Translations under genes and position numbers: made by a program
The notes under the pieces: model-generated
Database searches by the model: none
What the model was told of the DNA's origin: nothing
Seen by the model: only the letters and a program-made list of their open reading frames with translations
Part shown: positions 26,803 through 34,682 of the stretch, one piece after another
Position numbering within the stretch: position 1 is the first letter of the stretch
Layout of the letters: each line of letters starts with the position of its first letter
Origin: a virus
Direction: 5' to 3' (one strand)
Virus record (IMG/VR): IMGVR_UViG_3300045960_000114
Span: 62,001 to 126,000 of that record
Length of the DNA stretch: 64,000 nucleotides

Positions 26803-29431
26803 GCCGCAGACTCCTGCAAGGGACCTGAGTAAACACTTCGGTCACGCCCCCATCCTAGCCCTCGCTGGGGTAAGCGTCAAGGGTGCCGTGCCCGATGTAA
26901 CCAGGTGTCCCTTCTGCTCCAGCGATACGCTATGCATCATGCCCGACCCTATGAGCGGTGGCGCGACGTGGATCCACTGCGGCGACTGCGGCTTCTGCGG
27001 CGACACGATCGAGCTATACTGCAAGATGCACAACAAGGATATCCGCGAAGGGATCTATCGGGCCATCTCCGACGGCGTGGCTGGTGCTATAACCGACATC
27101 AACGATCTGATCATCGGGCTGTACATCGAAAACTACCCCGAGATACGCGCCAAGCATCAGTCCGTATGGAAGCTGGTGAACGGGCATGTCGTAGGCGACC
27201 TGACACCCGAGATCATCGGTCGGATACAAGATGACCATCTGTGGACGGGCTGGCGCGGGAATGGGCGCGACCGGTTCGCCATGTGCCTGGGCGCAGCGCG
27301 GCGCAAGGAGATCGTGCGGTTCTTCCCCGGCGAACGTGAAATCATGCCGCGCGACTTCAAGGTTCCGCTGGTGGTTAATTACCAGGACGTGCCGGGCAGA
27401 ATCAGCGCGTTCCACTTCATCGGCGAATCTGGCGACCTGGCGTTGAAGGTGCTGGGTACAGAGGTTCGGCAGCAAGCCTTCGAAGGCGGGCTGGCCATGC
27501 TCGATTTCCTGCGCCCATTCGAGGGTACGGTTTTCGCCGTAGGAAATCCAATGGTGGCACTGCATCTGCACAAGCTGAACTTCATGGATTCGAACATACC
27601 GGCGAAGATCATCTGCTACAACGAGTGCACCAGCTCGGCGTGGCAGTACGTCAACGCGAAGAAGGTGGTCTTCTGGAATGATGAGATCACCTGGCGGATC
27701 TTCGACCAGGCCAAGCGCGTGCAGAATGCTGAGATCGCGGTACGACCCAATCCACGCAGAAATGAGTGGCATTCCTACTTCGCTGATACCACCGTGGAAG
27801 GCACGCTTTCCATCATGGAGCGGGCAGCCAAACCGTGGCACCAGTTCTTTGCTGAGTGGGTGACGAGCCTACCACGCGACGAGGACGCCCGGCAGGCCAT
27901 TCAGCTGCTGGCGCTCAACCAATACGAGTACAACAAGGTGCTGGACAGCTGCCCGACCAGTCTGCGCAAGAAGGTCGAGTCGCTGTTCCAGAATGTTAAA
28001 CCGGTCACGACCATCATTGTCAATAAGCACCGGTACGTGGAGCAGGACGACGGATGGTGGGAAATGCATCCGCGCGTGGGCAAGGACCTGGTCAGCGACG
28101 CGGTCATTAAGGTCGGACGTGAGGTGTGTGACAGTCGGACCGGCACTATTTACTGGGCAGGTACCATCAAGTTCCACGGGCAGAACGTCCCGTTCAACTG
28201 CGAGCTGGACAAGATCGAGAAGAACACGGCCAAGTGGATGCGGGAAGTCCTTGGTAGGGCTGGACTTGGCTCACCTATCACCCGCCCGAATACGCCTGTC
28301 CTGACAGCGCTGGCTAAGGCGTTCAGCAACCCCAAGACATCTGTGCTGCAGCCCAGGATCGGCATACAGGCGGATGGGTCGTTCATCATGCCCTGCTTCA
28401 CCATGGTTGATGGCCGTATAACCCCAACAGGGGATGTGTCTTACGAGTATATGCCCGCTACTGGCGTTTCCCCGCCAACCAAGCGCGCCAGCTTCGAATT
28501 CGAGCCTTTACCCGGGCAGGCTGTCTGGCTCGCAATGGCAGCCGTCTACGTCGCGCAGCAGGTGGCAGTCCTACATGGTCTGAGCCCGCGCTCGGCAGCT
28601 GTTGTTGGCGCTCCTGGTTCAACCGGGCGGACGGTGGTTCGCCACCTGGCCAGCACGACGGGCATGTTGAAGTACGTCCCATCTGGCGGAAAGTTGACAG
28701 ATGCGAAGGCGATCCTGGAGAACATGCGCCAGTTCGACTACTCGTACTTCATTGAGCCAGAGGCACCTGGCCGGTTGGCTTTCTGGCCGCAGACCCCAAC
28801 AAACCCCGTGTTTGTGGCAACCAACATCATTGAGGCGGCGGCATTTGGCGCAATGAGCAACTGGGTCGTGGTGATCGGTAACGACAAGCCGAAAGGCAAG
28901 TTGCCGGGCATGGACGTCATCCTGGACTATATTGCCCACCTTCAGCAGCGTGAGTTCAAGTTTGAGGGCAGCGGCACCTTCGAGCGGATGGTGCTTTATG
29001 ATATGTGCGACGTCCTGAACGTGCCGCCGGAGCTTCGCAAGATGGCCGACGCCTCGCTTCTAACGCTGACACCAGGCGAATGGATGATCAAGCTGTCTCA
29101 ACTGCTTCTGCGCACTGGGAACATGCTCTTCATCCATCGCCCGTTTGTCGACTCGATTGAGGATTCAGCGGCGCCCAAGATCAGGGGCCGGGTGAAGTAC
29201 CTTATGTTCGACGATGCCGCCGAAAAGGTGTTGCTGATGGACTTCGCTATACGCGAGGCAATCCGGCGCAACATCTATCCCACGCCCGATCTCTACGCTT
29301 GCGGTGAAGACCTGATCCGGCGGGAGATGGCAACTGCCGCGCCGGATACTGTTGGGGGCTGGGTACTCGAGCTGGCGGAGTGGAACCGGATAGGGTTGGT
29401 CCACCTGGATAAGCCCCTGGCTGATAGCTAA
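26801..29431 (+). CDS. Zinc-ribbon protein with a P-loop-like site (primase/helicase-related candidate)
   Basis: A protein of 876 residues from ATG 26801. GTG at 26888 (847 residues) is an alternative that would leave room for the minus-strand promoter. Near the N-terminus four cysteines (36, 39, 60, 63) form CPFC...HCGDCGFCGDTIELY, which resembles the CHC2 zinc ribbon of DnaG-type primases. Around residue 603 GAPGSTGRT resembles a Walker A loop with Arg replacing Lys. The C-terminal third is alpha/beta with no clear Walker B. It could be a degenerate primase-helicase, but the phage also encodes a TOPRIM primase at 47.8 kb. It has no ribosome site as clear as its neighbours. Confidence 0.6.
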   Translation: MPQTPARDLSKHFGHAPILALAGVSVKGAVPDVTRCPFCSSDTLCIMPDPMSGGATWIHCGDCGFCGDTIELYCKMHNKDIREGIYRAISDGVAGAITDINDLIIGLYIENYPEIRAKHQSVWKLVNGHVVGDLTPEIIGRIQDDHLWTGWRGNGRDRFAMCLGAARRKEIVRFFPGEREIMPRDFKVPLVVNYQDVPGRISAFHFIGESGDLALKVLGTEVRQQAFEGGLAMLDFLRPFEGTVFAVGNPMVALHLHKLNFMDSNIPAKIICYNECTSSAWQYVNAKKVVFWNDEITWRIFDQAKRVQNAEIAVRPNPRRNEWHSYFADTTVEGTLSIMERAAKPWHQFFAEWVTSLPRDEDARQAIQLLALNQYEYNKVLDSCPTSLRKKVESLFQNVKPVTTIIVNKHRYVEQDDGWWEMHPRVGKDLVSDAVIKVGREVCDSRTGTIYWAGTIKFHGQNVPFNCELDKIEKNTAKWMREVLGRAGLGSPITRPNTPVLTALAKAFSNPKTSVLQPRIGIQADGSFIMPCFTMVDGRITPTGDVSYEYMPATGVSPPTKRASFEFEPLPGQAVWLAMAAVYVAQQVAVLHGLSPRSAAVVGAPGSTGRTVVRHLASTTGMLKYVPSGGKLTDAKAILENMRQFDYSYFIEPEAPGRLAFWPQTPTNPVFVATNIIEAAAFGAMSNWVVVIGNDKPKGKLPGMDVILDYIAHLQQREFKFEGSGTFERMVLYDMCDVLNVPPELRKMADASLLTLTPGEWMIKLSQLLLRTGNMLFIHRPFVDSIEDSAAPKIRGRVKYLMFDDAAEKVLLMDFAIREAIRRNIYPTPDLYACGEDLIRREMATAAPDTVGGWVLELAEWNRIGLVHLDKPLADS
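26852..26880 (-). promoter_or_regulatory. Sigma-70-type promoter on the minus strand
   Basis: Reading the minus strand: TTGACG (26880-26875), a 17-nt spacer, then TAGGAT (26857-26852). The start codon of the 575-residue protein lies about 50 nt downstream with a GGAG site between. It lies inside the first codons of the divergent plus-strand gene if that gene starts at 26801. Confidence 0.6.
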
Positions 29432-29432
29432 A

Positions 29433-29465
29433 AAGAACCCCACAAACACGTTAGCATAACATGGA
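29433..29465 (+). promoter_or_regulatory. Bipartite phage promoter motif, copy 2
   Basis: AAGAACCCC, 8 nt, then ACGTTAGCATAACATGGA. It aligns without gaps to the copies at 23351, 31494 and 57406. It stands in the 144-nt gap after the 876-residue gene, upstream of the gene starting at 29576. The remainder of the gap holds no further gene that I can support. Confidence 0.65.
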
Positions 29466-29575
29466 GCGTTCCGTAGCTGTCACGCGACAGATATCGGCAT
29501 GCCCCAAAAGTCGTCACGAATAGAACGTGGCGCTCGTAGCCAACCCGCGAAACGTGGTTGGAAAAGGAGTGACGT

Positions 29576-30100
29576 ATGTTCAACCTGAAGGCGCTGACCA
29601 CGATGTTGAAGGGTCTCCTGTGGATCAACGAGATCCATGCAACCAAAGGAAAGTATGCGGAGGAGATCCAGGAAGGCCGGACGGGCAGATTGGAGGACCT
29701 ATGGAAAAAGGGGACGTGGAAGGAAGGTAATTGGGATGCCTACGTGTCGGGTTACCAGATCCAGTTGGCACGCACGGCGCCTCAGACTGGTGATTACAAT
29801 GTAGATACTGAGCGGTTCTATCTCCGCCGATGTGGTGAAACGTGGTACGTCTATCATGGGTTCGAGAGCTCGGATGGCCGTTTTCCGGGATCGTATTACG
29901 AACGGCCCAGCCCCTACGGGTTGGTGCTGGCCTTCTATTTCCACGAAGGTCGGCTGGTTGAAAAGCAGGTAGAGCTGATCTTCAAGAAGGATCTGGAGGT
30001 GTTCTACTCCATCCTGGAAAAGAAGGCGGAGAAGAAGGCGGAGAAGGAACCTACCCTTTCCGAGGCGGAAAGAGGGGGCGACGTTTACGACCCGTTGTAG
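29576..30100 (+). CDS. Hypothetical protein with Lys/Glu-rich C-terminus
   Basis: A protein of 174 residues, with GGAAAAGGAG before ATG. A compact N-terminal domain rich in Trp and Tyr (GYQIQLARTAPQTGDYNV, ETWYVYHGFESSDG) may be globular and beta-rich. A helical Lys/Glu repeat (EKKAEKKAEKE) and a polar tail follow. It is transcribed from promoter motif copy 2. No recognised family. Confidence 0.6.
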   Translation: MFNLKALTTMLKGLLWINEIHATKGKYAEEIQEGRTGRLEDLWKKGTWKEGNWDAYVSGYQIQLARTAPQTGDYNVDTERFYLRRCGETWYVYHGFESSDGRFPGSYYERPSPYGLVLAFYFHEGRLVEKQVELIFKKDLEVFYSILEKKAEKKAEKEPTLSEAERGGDVYDPL

Positions 30101-30123
30101 GCAAACTTTCTAAGGAGAAACAC

Positions 30124-30489
30124 GTGATCGAGAAATTGAAGGAGCTTGTAAAGAAGTCGACGTGGGGGCAGCGATACATTGTAGCGTTGTCCCTGGTGGT
30201 TGTGACCCACCTGCTGGGTGGGTTAAGCGACCACAAGTTTCTGTACGGCCACGTACATAACTTTGGGGGTGAGCAGCAACAACAGCAGAACAACTCCGAT
30301 CCGGACGGTTTCGGATCATATTTTCTAGGTCTGATCGGACAGGGAAACAAGACATGTTCCTCCTGTCGCGGCTCAGGTCGCTCGAGTACGCAGTGTATGA
30401 GCTGTCGCGGAAGCGGGCGGTATGGCTACGGCCCGTGTAATACATGCGGGGGTACTGGTTTTGCCCCTTGCGTGAGTTGTCGTAGGTGA
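30124..30489 (+). CDS. Membrane protein with a DnaJ-type cysteine-rich zinc domain
   Basis: A protein of 121 residues starting at GTG after TAAGGAGAA. Residues 19-35 form a single hydrophobic helix (IVALSLVVVTHLLGGL), then a Gln/Asn-rich spacer. The C-terminal 45 residues carry four CxxCxGxG-type repeats (CSSCRGSG, CMSCRGSG, CNTCGGTG, CVSCRR), the signature of the DnaJ central zinc domain. There is no J domain. It may be a membrane-tethered, zinc-binding, chaperone-like protein or a decoy of host DnaJ. A hairpin and a terminator follow. Confidence 0.75.
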   Translation: MIEKLKELVKKSTWGQRYIVALSLVVVTHLLGGLSDHKFLYGHVHNFGGEQQQQQNNSDPDGFGSYFLGLIGQGNKTCSSCRGSGRSSTQCMSCRGSGRYGYGPCNTCGGTGFAPCVSCRR

Positions 30490-30515
30490 AACAGCGAAGG
30501 GTGATCGCGATGATC

Positions 30516-30567
30516 GCCGTGATTTGTCCCTGCGATATGGGGCGGTGCAGGGAGGGCAAATCACGGC
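30516..30567 (+). other. Long intergenic hairpin
   Basis: GCCGTGATTTG at 30516-30526 pairs perfectly with CAAATCACGGC at 30557-30567. The stem is extended inward by CCCTGC with GCAGGG around a bulge. It lies between the stop of the DnaJ-like gene and a separate terminator, so it is not needed as the terminator itself. It may protect the mRNA 3' end, be an RNase processing site, or be a small RNA. Confidence 0.55.
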
Positions 30568-30587
30568 CATGAGGATTACCCGGAGAG

Positions 30588-30619
30588 AACCCCCAACCGA
30601 AAGGTTGGGGGTTTTCTTT
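30588..30619 (+). terminator. Bidirectional terminator between convergent genes
   Basis: AACCCCCAACC, loop GAAA, GGTTGGGGGTT, then TTCTTT: a perfect 11-bp stem with a tetraloop. It ends plus-strand transcription. Read from the other side it also follows the minus-strand lipoprotein gene, where the stem is trailed by TTCTCT, so it probably works in both directions. Confidence 0.85.
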
Positions 30620-31457
30620 AGCTATGAGGCTCTGGTCCGTCCACGCGGATACCTATCTGGGTTCGGTTGGCCAGCTTGGCGCGCAGATCGCGGATGTCCT
30701 TGGCCTTACTTTCGGGGAGCATGGCCAGCGTTTCCATCAGAAGATCAGACAGTATCTTCCGCTCGTTGCGCTCATCGTCGGTGCGCAGCTTTTCCCGCAG
30801 CCGGGCGTTCCTACCTATCCAGCCGATGGCTATGGTAACCACACCCAGGATGGCGATGATGATCTCAACGGCTGCTTGGGGGAAGTAATTGACGTCCCGG
30901 CCAGCCGTATTGTTGATGTTCTCCAGTCTGGTGTCCAGCTTGTTGTATAGACCCGCCTGCGCGTTGGCCTGCACGTCCATCTTGGCTGACAGGGTGGCAT
31001 TAAGGGAGTCGATACGACTCTGTAATTCCCTTACAAGATTGGCGTCGACGCTCATCTTCGCCTCAATCTTGGAGTTGAACTCGTTGACCATCTTGAGTTC
31101 AGTCCGCAGCTCTACGACGGCGTTGAGGCTGGCCTCAAGTTTGGCGCGCAGCTCGGCGGAGGCGGTCGCGTTCAGGTTGGCGGAAGCGTTTATCACGGAG
31201 GAGATGTTGGCCTCCAGCCCGGTAATCTTCTCCGCCAGCTTCGATACTGACGCATTCACGGCGCCGGTCATCTGGTTAGCCGTAGCGTTGGAACTGGCCA
31301 CGATGTCATCCTTGATGCCCTGACGCAGTTCCGCGGTGTCCAGCTTCTGTACTGGGGGTATGTTGATGACTGGCGGAGCAATGGGTTGGGTAATCTGACC
31401 CTTCTGATCGGCGACACAGCCAGCTAGTAAGACAACCAACAGGATTGACAGGCGCAT
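30618..31457 (-). CDS. Lipoprotein with coiled coil and C-terminal membrane helix (unimolecular spanin candidate)
   Basis: A protein of 279 residues. The start at 31457 is chosen because AAGGAGG lies just upstream and the protein then begins with a classic lipoprotein signal (MRLSILLVVLLAGC, lipobox LAGC). A long Ala/Asn/Leu-rich coiled-coil region follows (about 45-195), then a strong transmembrane helix (AAVEIIIAILGVVTIAIGWI, about 198-217) and a charged helical tail. An outer-membrane lipid anchor plus an inner-membrane helix is the topology of one-piece spanins such as T1 gp11, which fuse the two membranes in Gram-negative lysis. At this size it would be an unusually long member. A cell-envelope structural role is the alternative. 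Confidence 0.7.
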   Translation of the reverse strand: MRLSILLVVLLAGCVADQKGQITQPIAPPVINIPPVQKLDTAELRQGIKDDIVASSNATANQMTGAVNASVSKLAEKITGLEANISSVINASANLNATASAELRAKLEASLNAVVELRTELKMVNEFNSKIEAKMSVDANLVRELQSRIDSLNATLSAKMDVQANAQAGLYNKLDTRLENINNTAGRDVNYFPQAAVEIIIAILGVVTIAIGWIGRNARLREKLRTDDERNERKILSDLLMETLAMLPESKAKDIRDLRAKLANRTQIGIRVDGPEPHS

Positions 31458-31477
31458 GGGTACACCTCCTTGGGAGC

Positions 31478-31506
31478 ATTGTACCACCCCTTAAACACCC
31501 CGTCAG
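31478..31506 (-). promoter_or_regulatory. Sigma-70-type promoter for the lipoprotein gene
   Basis: Minus strand: CTGACG (31506-31501), 17-nt spacer, TACAAT (31483-31478), 20 nt upstream of the AUG at 31457. It overlaps the upstream half of plus-strand promoter motif copy 3, so the two directions may compete for polymerase. Confidence 0.6.
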
Positions 31507-31526
31507 GCGCGTTAGAATACGTAGAG
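31494..31526 (+). promoter_or_regulatory. Bipartite phage promoter motif, copy 3
   Basis: AACACCCC, 9 nt, then GCGTTAGAATACGTAGAG, aligning to the other copies with a diverged right end (ACGTA in place of ACATG/ACATA). It drives the ParB-like gene at 31602 and overlaps a divergent minus-strand promoter. Confidence 0.55.
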
Positions 31527-31601
31527 ACCTGCACATTGTATTAACCCACTGCGGGTTAGCCAATGTGGAGGCTTAAACCATTTCATAAAACGGAGGAAAA
31601 C

Positions 31602-32537
31602 GTGAGCAACGTCAAAAAAGTTAAATTGGTGACCCCAGTAGCCGAGCCGCCAAAAGCGCACTCGGCAAAACGAACTCCATTCACCATGGAGCTCGCTGCG
31701 CGTTTTGCAACGATGGAGGCGTTCGTTGCCGACCGCGACATGCGGGATGATCACGTTGATCACCTGGTGAATGAAGCTGTCAATGGCCGGTTCATCGGTG
31801 ACATCACGATCCTGGCCAGTTGTTTTTGCCTGTGGGATCACAAGGAGAGGCGATTGAACGGACAGCACACCGCAGCAATGCGGCTGCGCATGCCGAAGAG
31901 CTGGTCGCCAGAGGTTTTCGTGCTGAAGTACAAGGCAAAAACCGAGCGGGAGTTTCGGGTCCTGTACTCGGTATTCGACCGGGGACGGATCCGGACCAAG
32001 TACCAGATCATCTCTGCCAGACTGTTCGGCACCAAGCTATACGATGGGATGACCAAGACGAGACTTAATCAACTGGCTGCCGGCATGACCATGTGGCGGA
32101 CCAAGAACTTCCTGAACACGACGGCGAACGTGGACGAGCTGGCGAACTGCATGGAAAGCGACTTGAGCCAGCTGGTGCATAAGGTGGCTCAGTTCCAATT
32201 CACGAAGCTGACGAAGAAAAACGGCCCACACATGCACAACAGGGCGCCGGTGATTGGCGCCATGTTCGCAACGTTCAATGTGGCACCCAGAGTTGCGTGG
32301 GAGTTCTGGGAAGTCGTGTTGAACGGTGGGCAGGCGGCGACACATCCGGCGCAAGCACTCATGAAATATCTGATGGGATCGAAGATCTACTCGAACTGCA
32401 CATCTGGCCCACGCCGGTGCAAGCCAGTGTCACGTGAGGACATGTATAGAACCTGCATCCTTGCCTGGAACGCTTTCAGGCAGGGTAACCTGGTTCGTGA
32501 CTTCCCCGTTCCCGACAAACGCGAGGAGGCTATCTGA
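31602..32537 (+). CDS. ParB/sulfiredoxin-fold-like protein
   Basis: A protein of 311 residues from GTG 31602, chosen because CGGAGG stands 5 nt upstream. An upstream in-frame ATG lacks a site. About residues 60-115 run DITILASCFCLWDHKERRLN, GQHTAAM, then VFVLKYKAKTEREFRVLYSV, which follows the ParB N-terminal pattern (strand, [L/V]-x-G-Q-H, strand, helix). The remainder is helical and basic. In phages, ParB-like proteins act as DNA-binding partition, regulatory or nuclease factors; the activity here is not visible. It is a single-gene unit between promoter motif copy 3 and a strong terminator. Confidence 0.6.
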   Translation: MSNVKKVKLVTPVAEPPKAHSAKRTPFTMELAARFATMEAFVADRDMRDDHVDHLVNEAVNGRFIGDITILASCFCLWDHKERRLNGQHTAAMRLRMPKSWSPEVFVLKYKAKTEREFRVLYSVFDRGRIRTKYQIISARLFGTKLYDGMTKTRLNQLAAGMTMWRTKNFLNTTANVDELANCMESDLSQLVHKVAQFQFTKLTKKNGPHMHNRAPVIGAMFATFNVAPRVAWEFWEVVLNGGQAATHPAQALMKYLMGSKIYSNCTSGPRRCKPVSREDMYRTCILAWNAFRQGNLVRDFPVPDKREEAI

Positions 32538-32580
32538 ACTGGGTGTGAATCATTTCCAAGTGTCGGGGGACGGCGTCCTC

Positions 32581-32618
32581 AAAGGCGCACACCTGAGCAG
32601 GGTGTGCGCCTTTCTTTT
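32581..32618 (+). terminator. Terminator between convergent genes
   Basis: AAAGGCGCACACC pairs with GGTGTGCGCCTTT around a 7-nt loop, followed by CTTTT. It stands between the ParB-like gene and the minus-strand terminase, ending within 6 nt of the terminase stop, and may serve both strands. Confidence 0.85.
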
Positions 32619-32623
32619 AAATG

Positions 32624-34444
32624 TCAGCTCAGATCGATGGCCGGCGGCGCGGCGAAGTTCAGTTGCTCCTGGGTCATCTTGATGTCGTGGATGGCTGACA
32701 GGTCGGGGTATGCCTGCTCGGTGTGCCAGATCGCCATGCACGCGTAGTTGAGGGCATGGGCGAAGTCATCGGGCAGCTTTGGCTGGCGCCGGATTAGGAA
32801 CACGTCGCTGCCTGCTGGCGTATGGTGCTTGTCTTCAATCAGGGCGAGCAGGTCGCTCGTTACCTCTTTCGAGGTGTCGTAGTCCGGCAGCAGGATGTTA
32901 CCCGACTTGAGCGCCATGGACTGCAGAACCAGGCTTCGGGCTTTGTCGAGTGAGTAGTACCCGCGCAGCTCGCCACGCACGGGTGGGACGTATACCAGCA
33001 TGTCGCGCGCCGAGGCACGGACGTACATGAAACCCATGATGCGGTCCAGCGGCATGCCTGCCTGGATGATCAGGGTTTCGCGCACGGAGCCGGAGCCGCC
33101 ATAGTCGTGGCCCAGGAAGTGACAGCCAGACTCACGGAAATAGGTGAGGAGTGCGCTCACTTCGTCGTTGTGTGTGTTGCCGGCGTTGAAGCGCTCGCAG
33201 TAGTGGCACTCACAGCGGCCTGTCATGCCGTTCAAGCCAACCAATGCTACGGTGGTGTACGAGACTTCTTCCATGCCGCCACCGCCCCAGTCGATGCCGA
33301 GTGCTACCACTTTACAGTGGCGCAGCCGGTCTACGGCTTTGTTCCAGACATTCGGCCCAAGTACAGAGGCGTTACGGATGTCGGTGACGGTGATCAGCTT
33401 CATGCCGACGTCGGCGGACTCGCCCAGCACCTCGTTGTAGAACTTCTGCTTGGAGTAGCCGAGGCCGCCGTTCATCTTGATATGCAGCTCACGCCACTTG
33501 TTCGGTGTGGAGTAGTGCATTGGCATTACGACCTGCGGAATGTGGTACCCATAGAATCCGGGGTGTTCCTTGCCTTCGGTGTGATACCAGTGTCCTTCGC
33601 GGGGGTTGATTGGATTATCACACTTGGCGCACACAACCGTATCACGTCCGATCATCTTCAGTAGATCGGCTTGTGCGGCGGCCATGTTCCATTTGCCACA
33701 CGAGCGGCATGGTGTGACCCACTCCGCTTTGGTGCTTTCCTGCCAAAGCTGCTCGATCCCGTTGTCGAGCGTTTTTGGTGTACCGGAGTAGAAGGTCACG
33801 CCGTAGTCCAGTGAGGCGTCCATACAGGAGTTGATGATGGGGAGGAAGTCGTAGTCGATATCCTGGATCTCGTCCAGGAACTCCCAGTCACAGCTGATAC
33901 CGCGCACGCGTTCGCAGTCCAGGAACGCGAACGAAAAGAACATGGTGCTACCATTTGTGAAGGTTCGCTGCAGGACGCCCTGAGAGCACTGGCTGTCGAC
34001 CAGCAGGGGCTTGATCAGTGAGCCGTAGATGAACGGACGCACGTAGATGGTCGAGAGCTTCGAAACCTGGTCAGCGCGTGGTGCGACTGCCAGGGTTCGG
34101 AGGTGTGGAGTCGTAGCGCACATCAGGACATCCACAGCCGCAATGTTGGTGGTCTTGGACACCTGCCGGGCACACTTGAGAACCATACGCTTCGGCTGCC
34201 GCACGGCGTATAGCGGCTCGAAGTGGAAGTGGTCTTCCAGGGAGTACGGTTTCCCCTTCAAGGAGAGCATCCCAAGGAGGGGTACGCGCGTAGACCGTGC
34301 TGCCGGATTCCGCTGATAGGTCTCAAGCATGCCCCGTAGAATGTCCGTGGCCGACACACTGCGGTTTGCCGCGATGTCCTGTTGTAGCTTCGGCAGGTCC
34401 ACACCCGTCGAGGAGGTCAAAGAGAGAGGTGTAGTTATGATCAT
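32624..34444 (-). CDS. terL: Terminase large subunit
   Basis: A protein of 606 residues from 34444; a further 16 upstream residues would be open but have no better site. ATPase: a Walker A-like loop CARQVSKTT (91-99), with Ser in place of the usual Gly before Lys, and Walker B FLDEIQD (189-195). A zinc-finger-like insert has CRSC (246-249) and CAKC (272-275). Nuclease: GIDWGG with Asp385, and HDYGG with Asp447. This is the DNA-packaging motor ATPase/nuclease. It is transcribed alone on the minus strand, away from other recognisable head genes in the window; no small subunit is visible beside it. Its start shares a CATG with the plus-strand gene at 34437. Confidence 0.92.
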   Translation of the reverse strand: MIITTPLSLTSSTGVDLPKLQQDIAANRSVSATDILRGMLETYQRNPAARSTRVPLLGMLSLKGKPYSLEDHFHFEPLYAVRQPKRMVLKCARQVSKTTNIAAVDVLMCATTPHLRTLAVAPRADQVSKLSTIYVRPFIYGSLIKPLLVDSQCSQGVLQRTFTNGSTMFFSFAFLDCERVRGISCDWEFLDEIQDIDYDFLPIINSCMDASLDYGVTFYSGTPKTLDNGIEQLWQESTKAEWVTPCRSCGKWNMAAAQADLLKMIGRDTVVCAKCDNPINPREGHWYHTEGKEHPGFYGYHIPQVVMPMHYSTPNKWRELHIKMNGGLGYSKQKFYNEVLGESADVGMKLITVTDIRNASVLGPNVWNKAVDRLRHCKVVALGIDWGGGGMEEVSYTTVALVGLNGMTGRCECHYCERFNAGNTHNDEVSALLTYFRESGCHFLGHDYGGSGSVRETLIIQAGMPLDRIMGFMYVRASARDMLVYVPPVRGELRGYYSLDKARSLVLQSMALKSGNILLPDYDTSKEVTSDLLALIEDKHHTPAGSDVFLIRRQPKLPDDFAHALNYACMAIWHTEQAYPDLSAIHDIKMTQEQLNFAAPPAIDLS

Positions 34445-34637
34445 GCAGTTCATCCGTAGCGTCGGTCGTGCGATTGCCAATGCTTTCCGCAAAACGAAAA
34501 GCCGTGGCAGTTCGATCCTGAAGCGCGCAAGCCGGTTCGTATCAGAATCGGCGAAGCGTTACGTCATCGAGACCCTTACGGCGATCATTGCAGAACTCGC
34601 CGGCAAAGCTCTTGCCAAAGGTCCCGCTGCCGTATAA
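34437..34637 (+). CDS. Small basic amphipathic protein
   Basis: A protein of 66 residues, from ATG 34437 with GAGAGAGGTG upstream; a second ATG two codons later overlaps the terminase start. Basic and amphipathic (RSVGRAIANAFRKTKSRGSS, LKRASRFVSES), ending with an Ala/Leu helix. It could be a membrane-active or nucleic-acid-binding peptide. No family recognised. Confidence 0.5.
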   Translation: MIMQFIRSVGRAIANAFRKTKSRGSSILKRASRFVSESAKRYVIETLTAIIAELAGKALAKGPAAV

Positions 34638-34638
34638 T
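34612..34638 (+). promoter_or_regulatory. Weak sigma-70-type promoter candidate
   Basis: A perfect TATAAT at 34633-34638 with TTGCCA 15 nt upstream. The spacing is short and the -35 is only partial. It overlaps the stop of the preceding small gene and precedes the gene pair at 34683 and 34910. Confidence 0.4.
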
Positions 34639-34682
34639 CACTACTGGGGCGACCCAGGCGTGATTCGCCAAGGGAGTGTACC

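Noticed and set aside
25276-26832. Two long plus-strand frames (246 and 245 residues) opposite the 575-residue minus-strand gene
   Set aside because: No ribosome sites and biased composition (Val/Leu/Gly/Asp-rich); the minus-strand frame has a promoter, a ribosome site and an operon partner.
28458-28939. Minus-strand frames over the zinc-ribbon P-loop gene
   Set aside because: Short, low-complexity antisense frames without translation signals.
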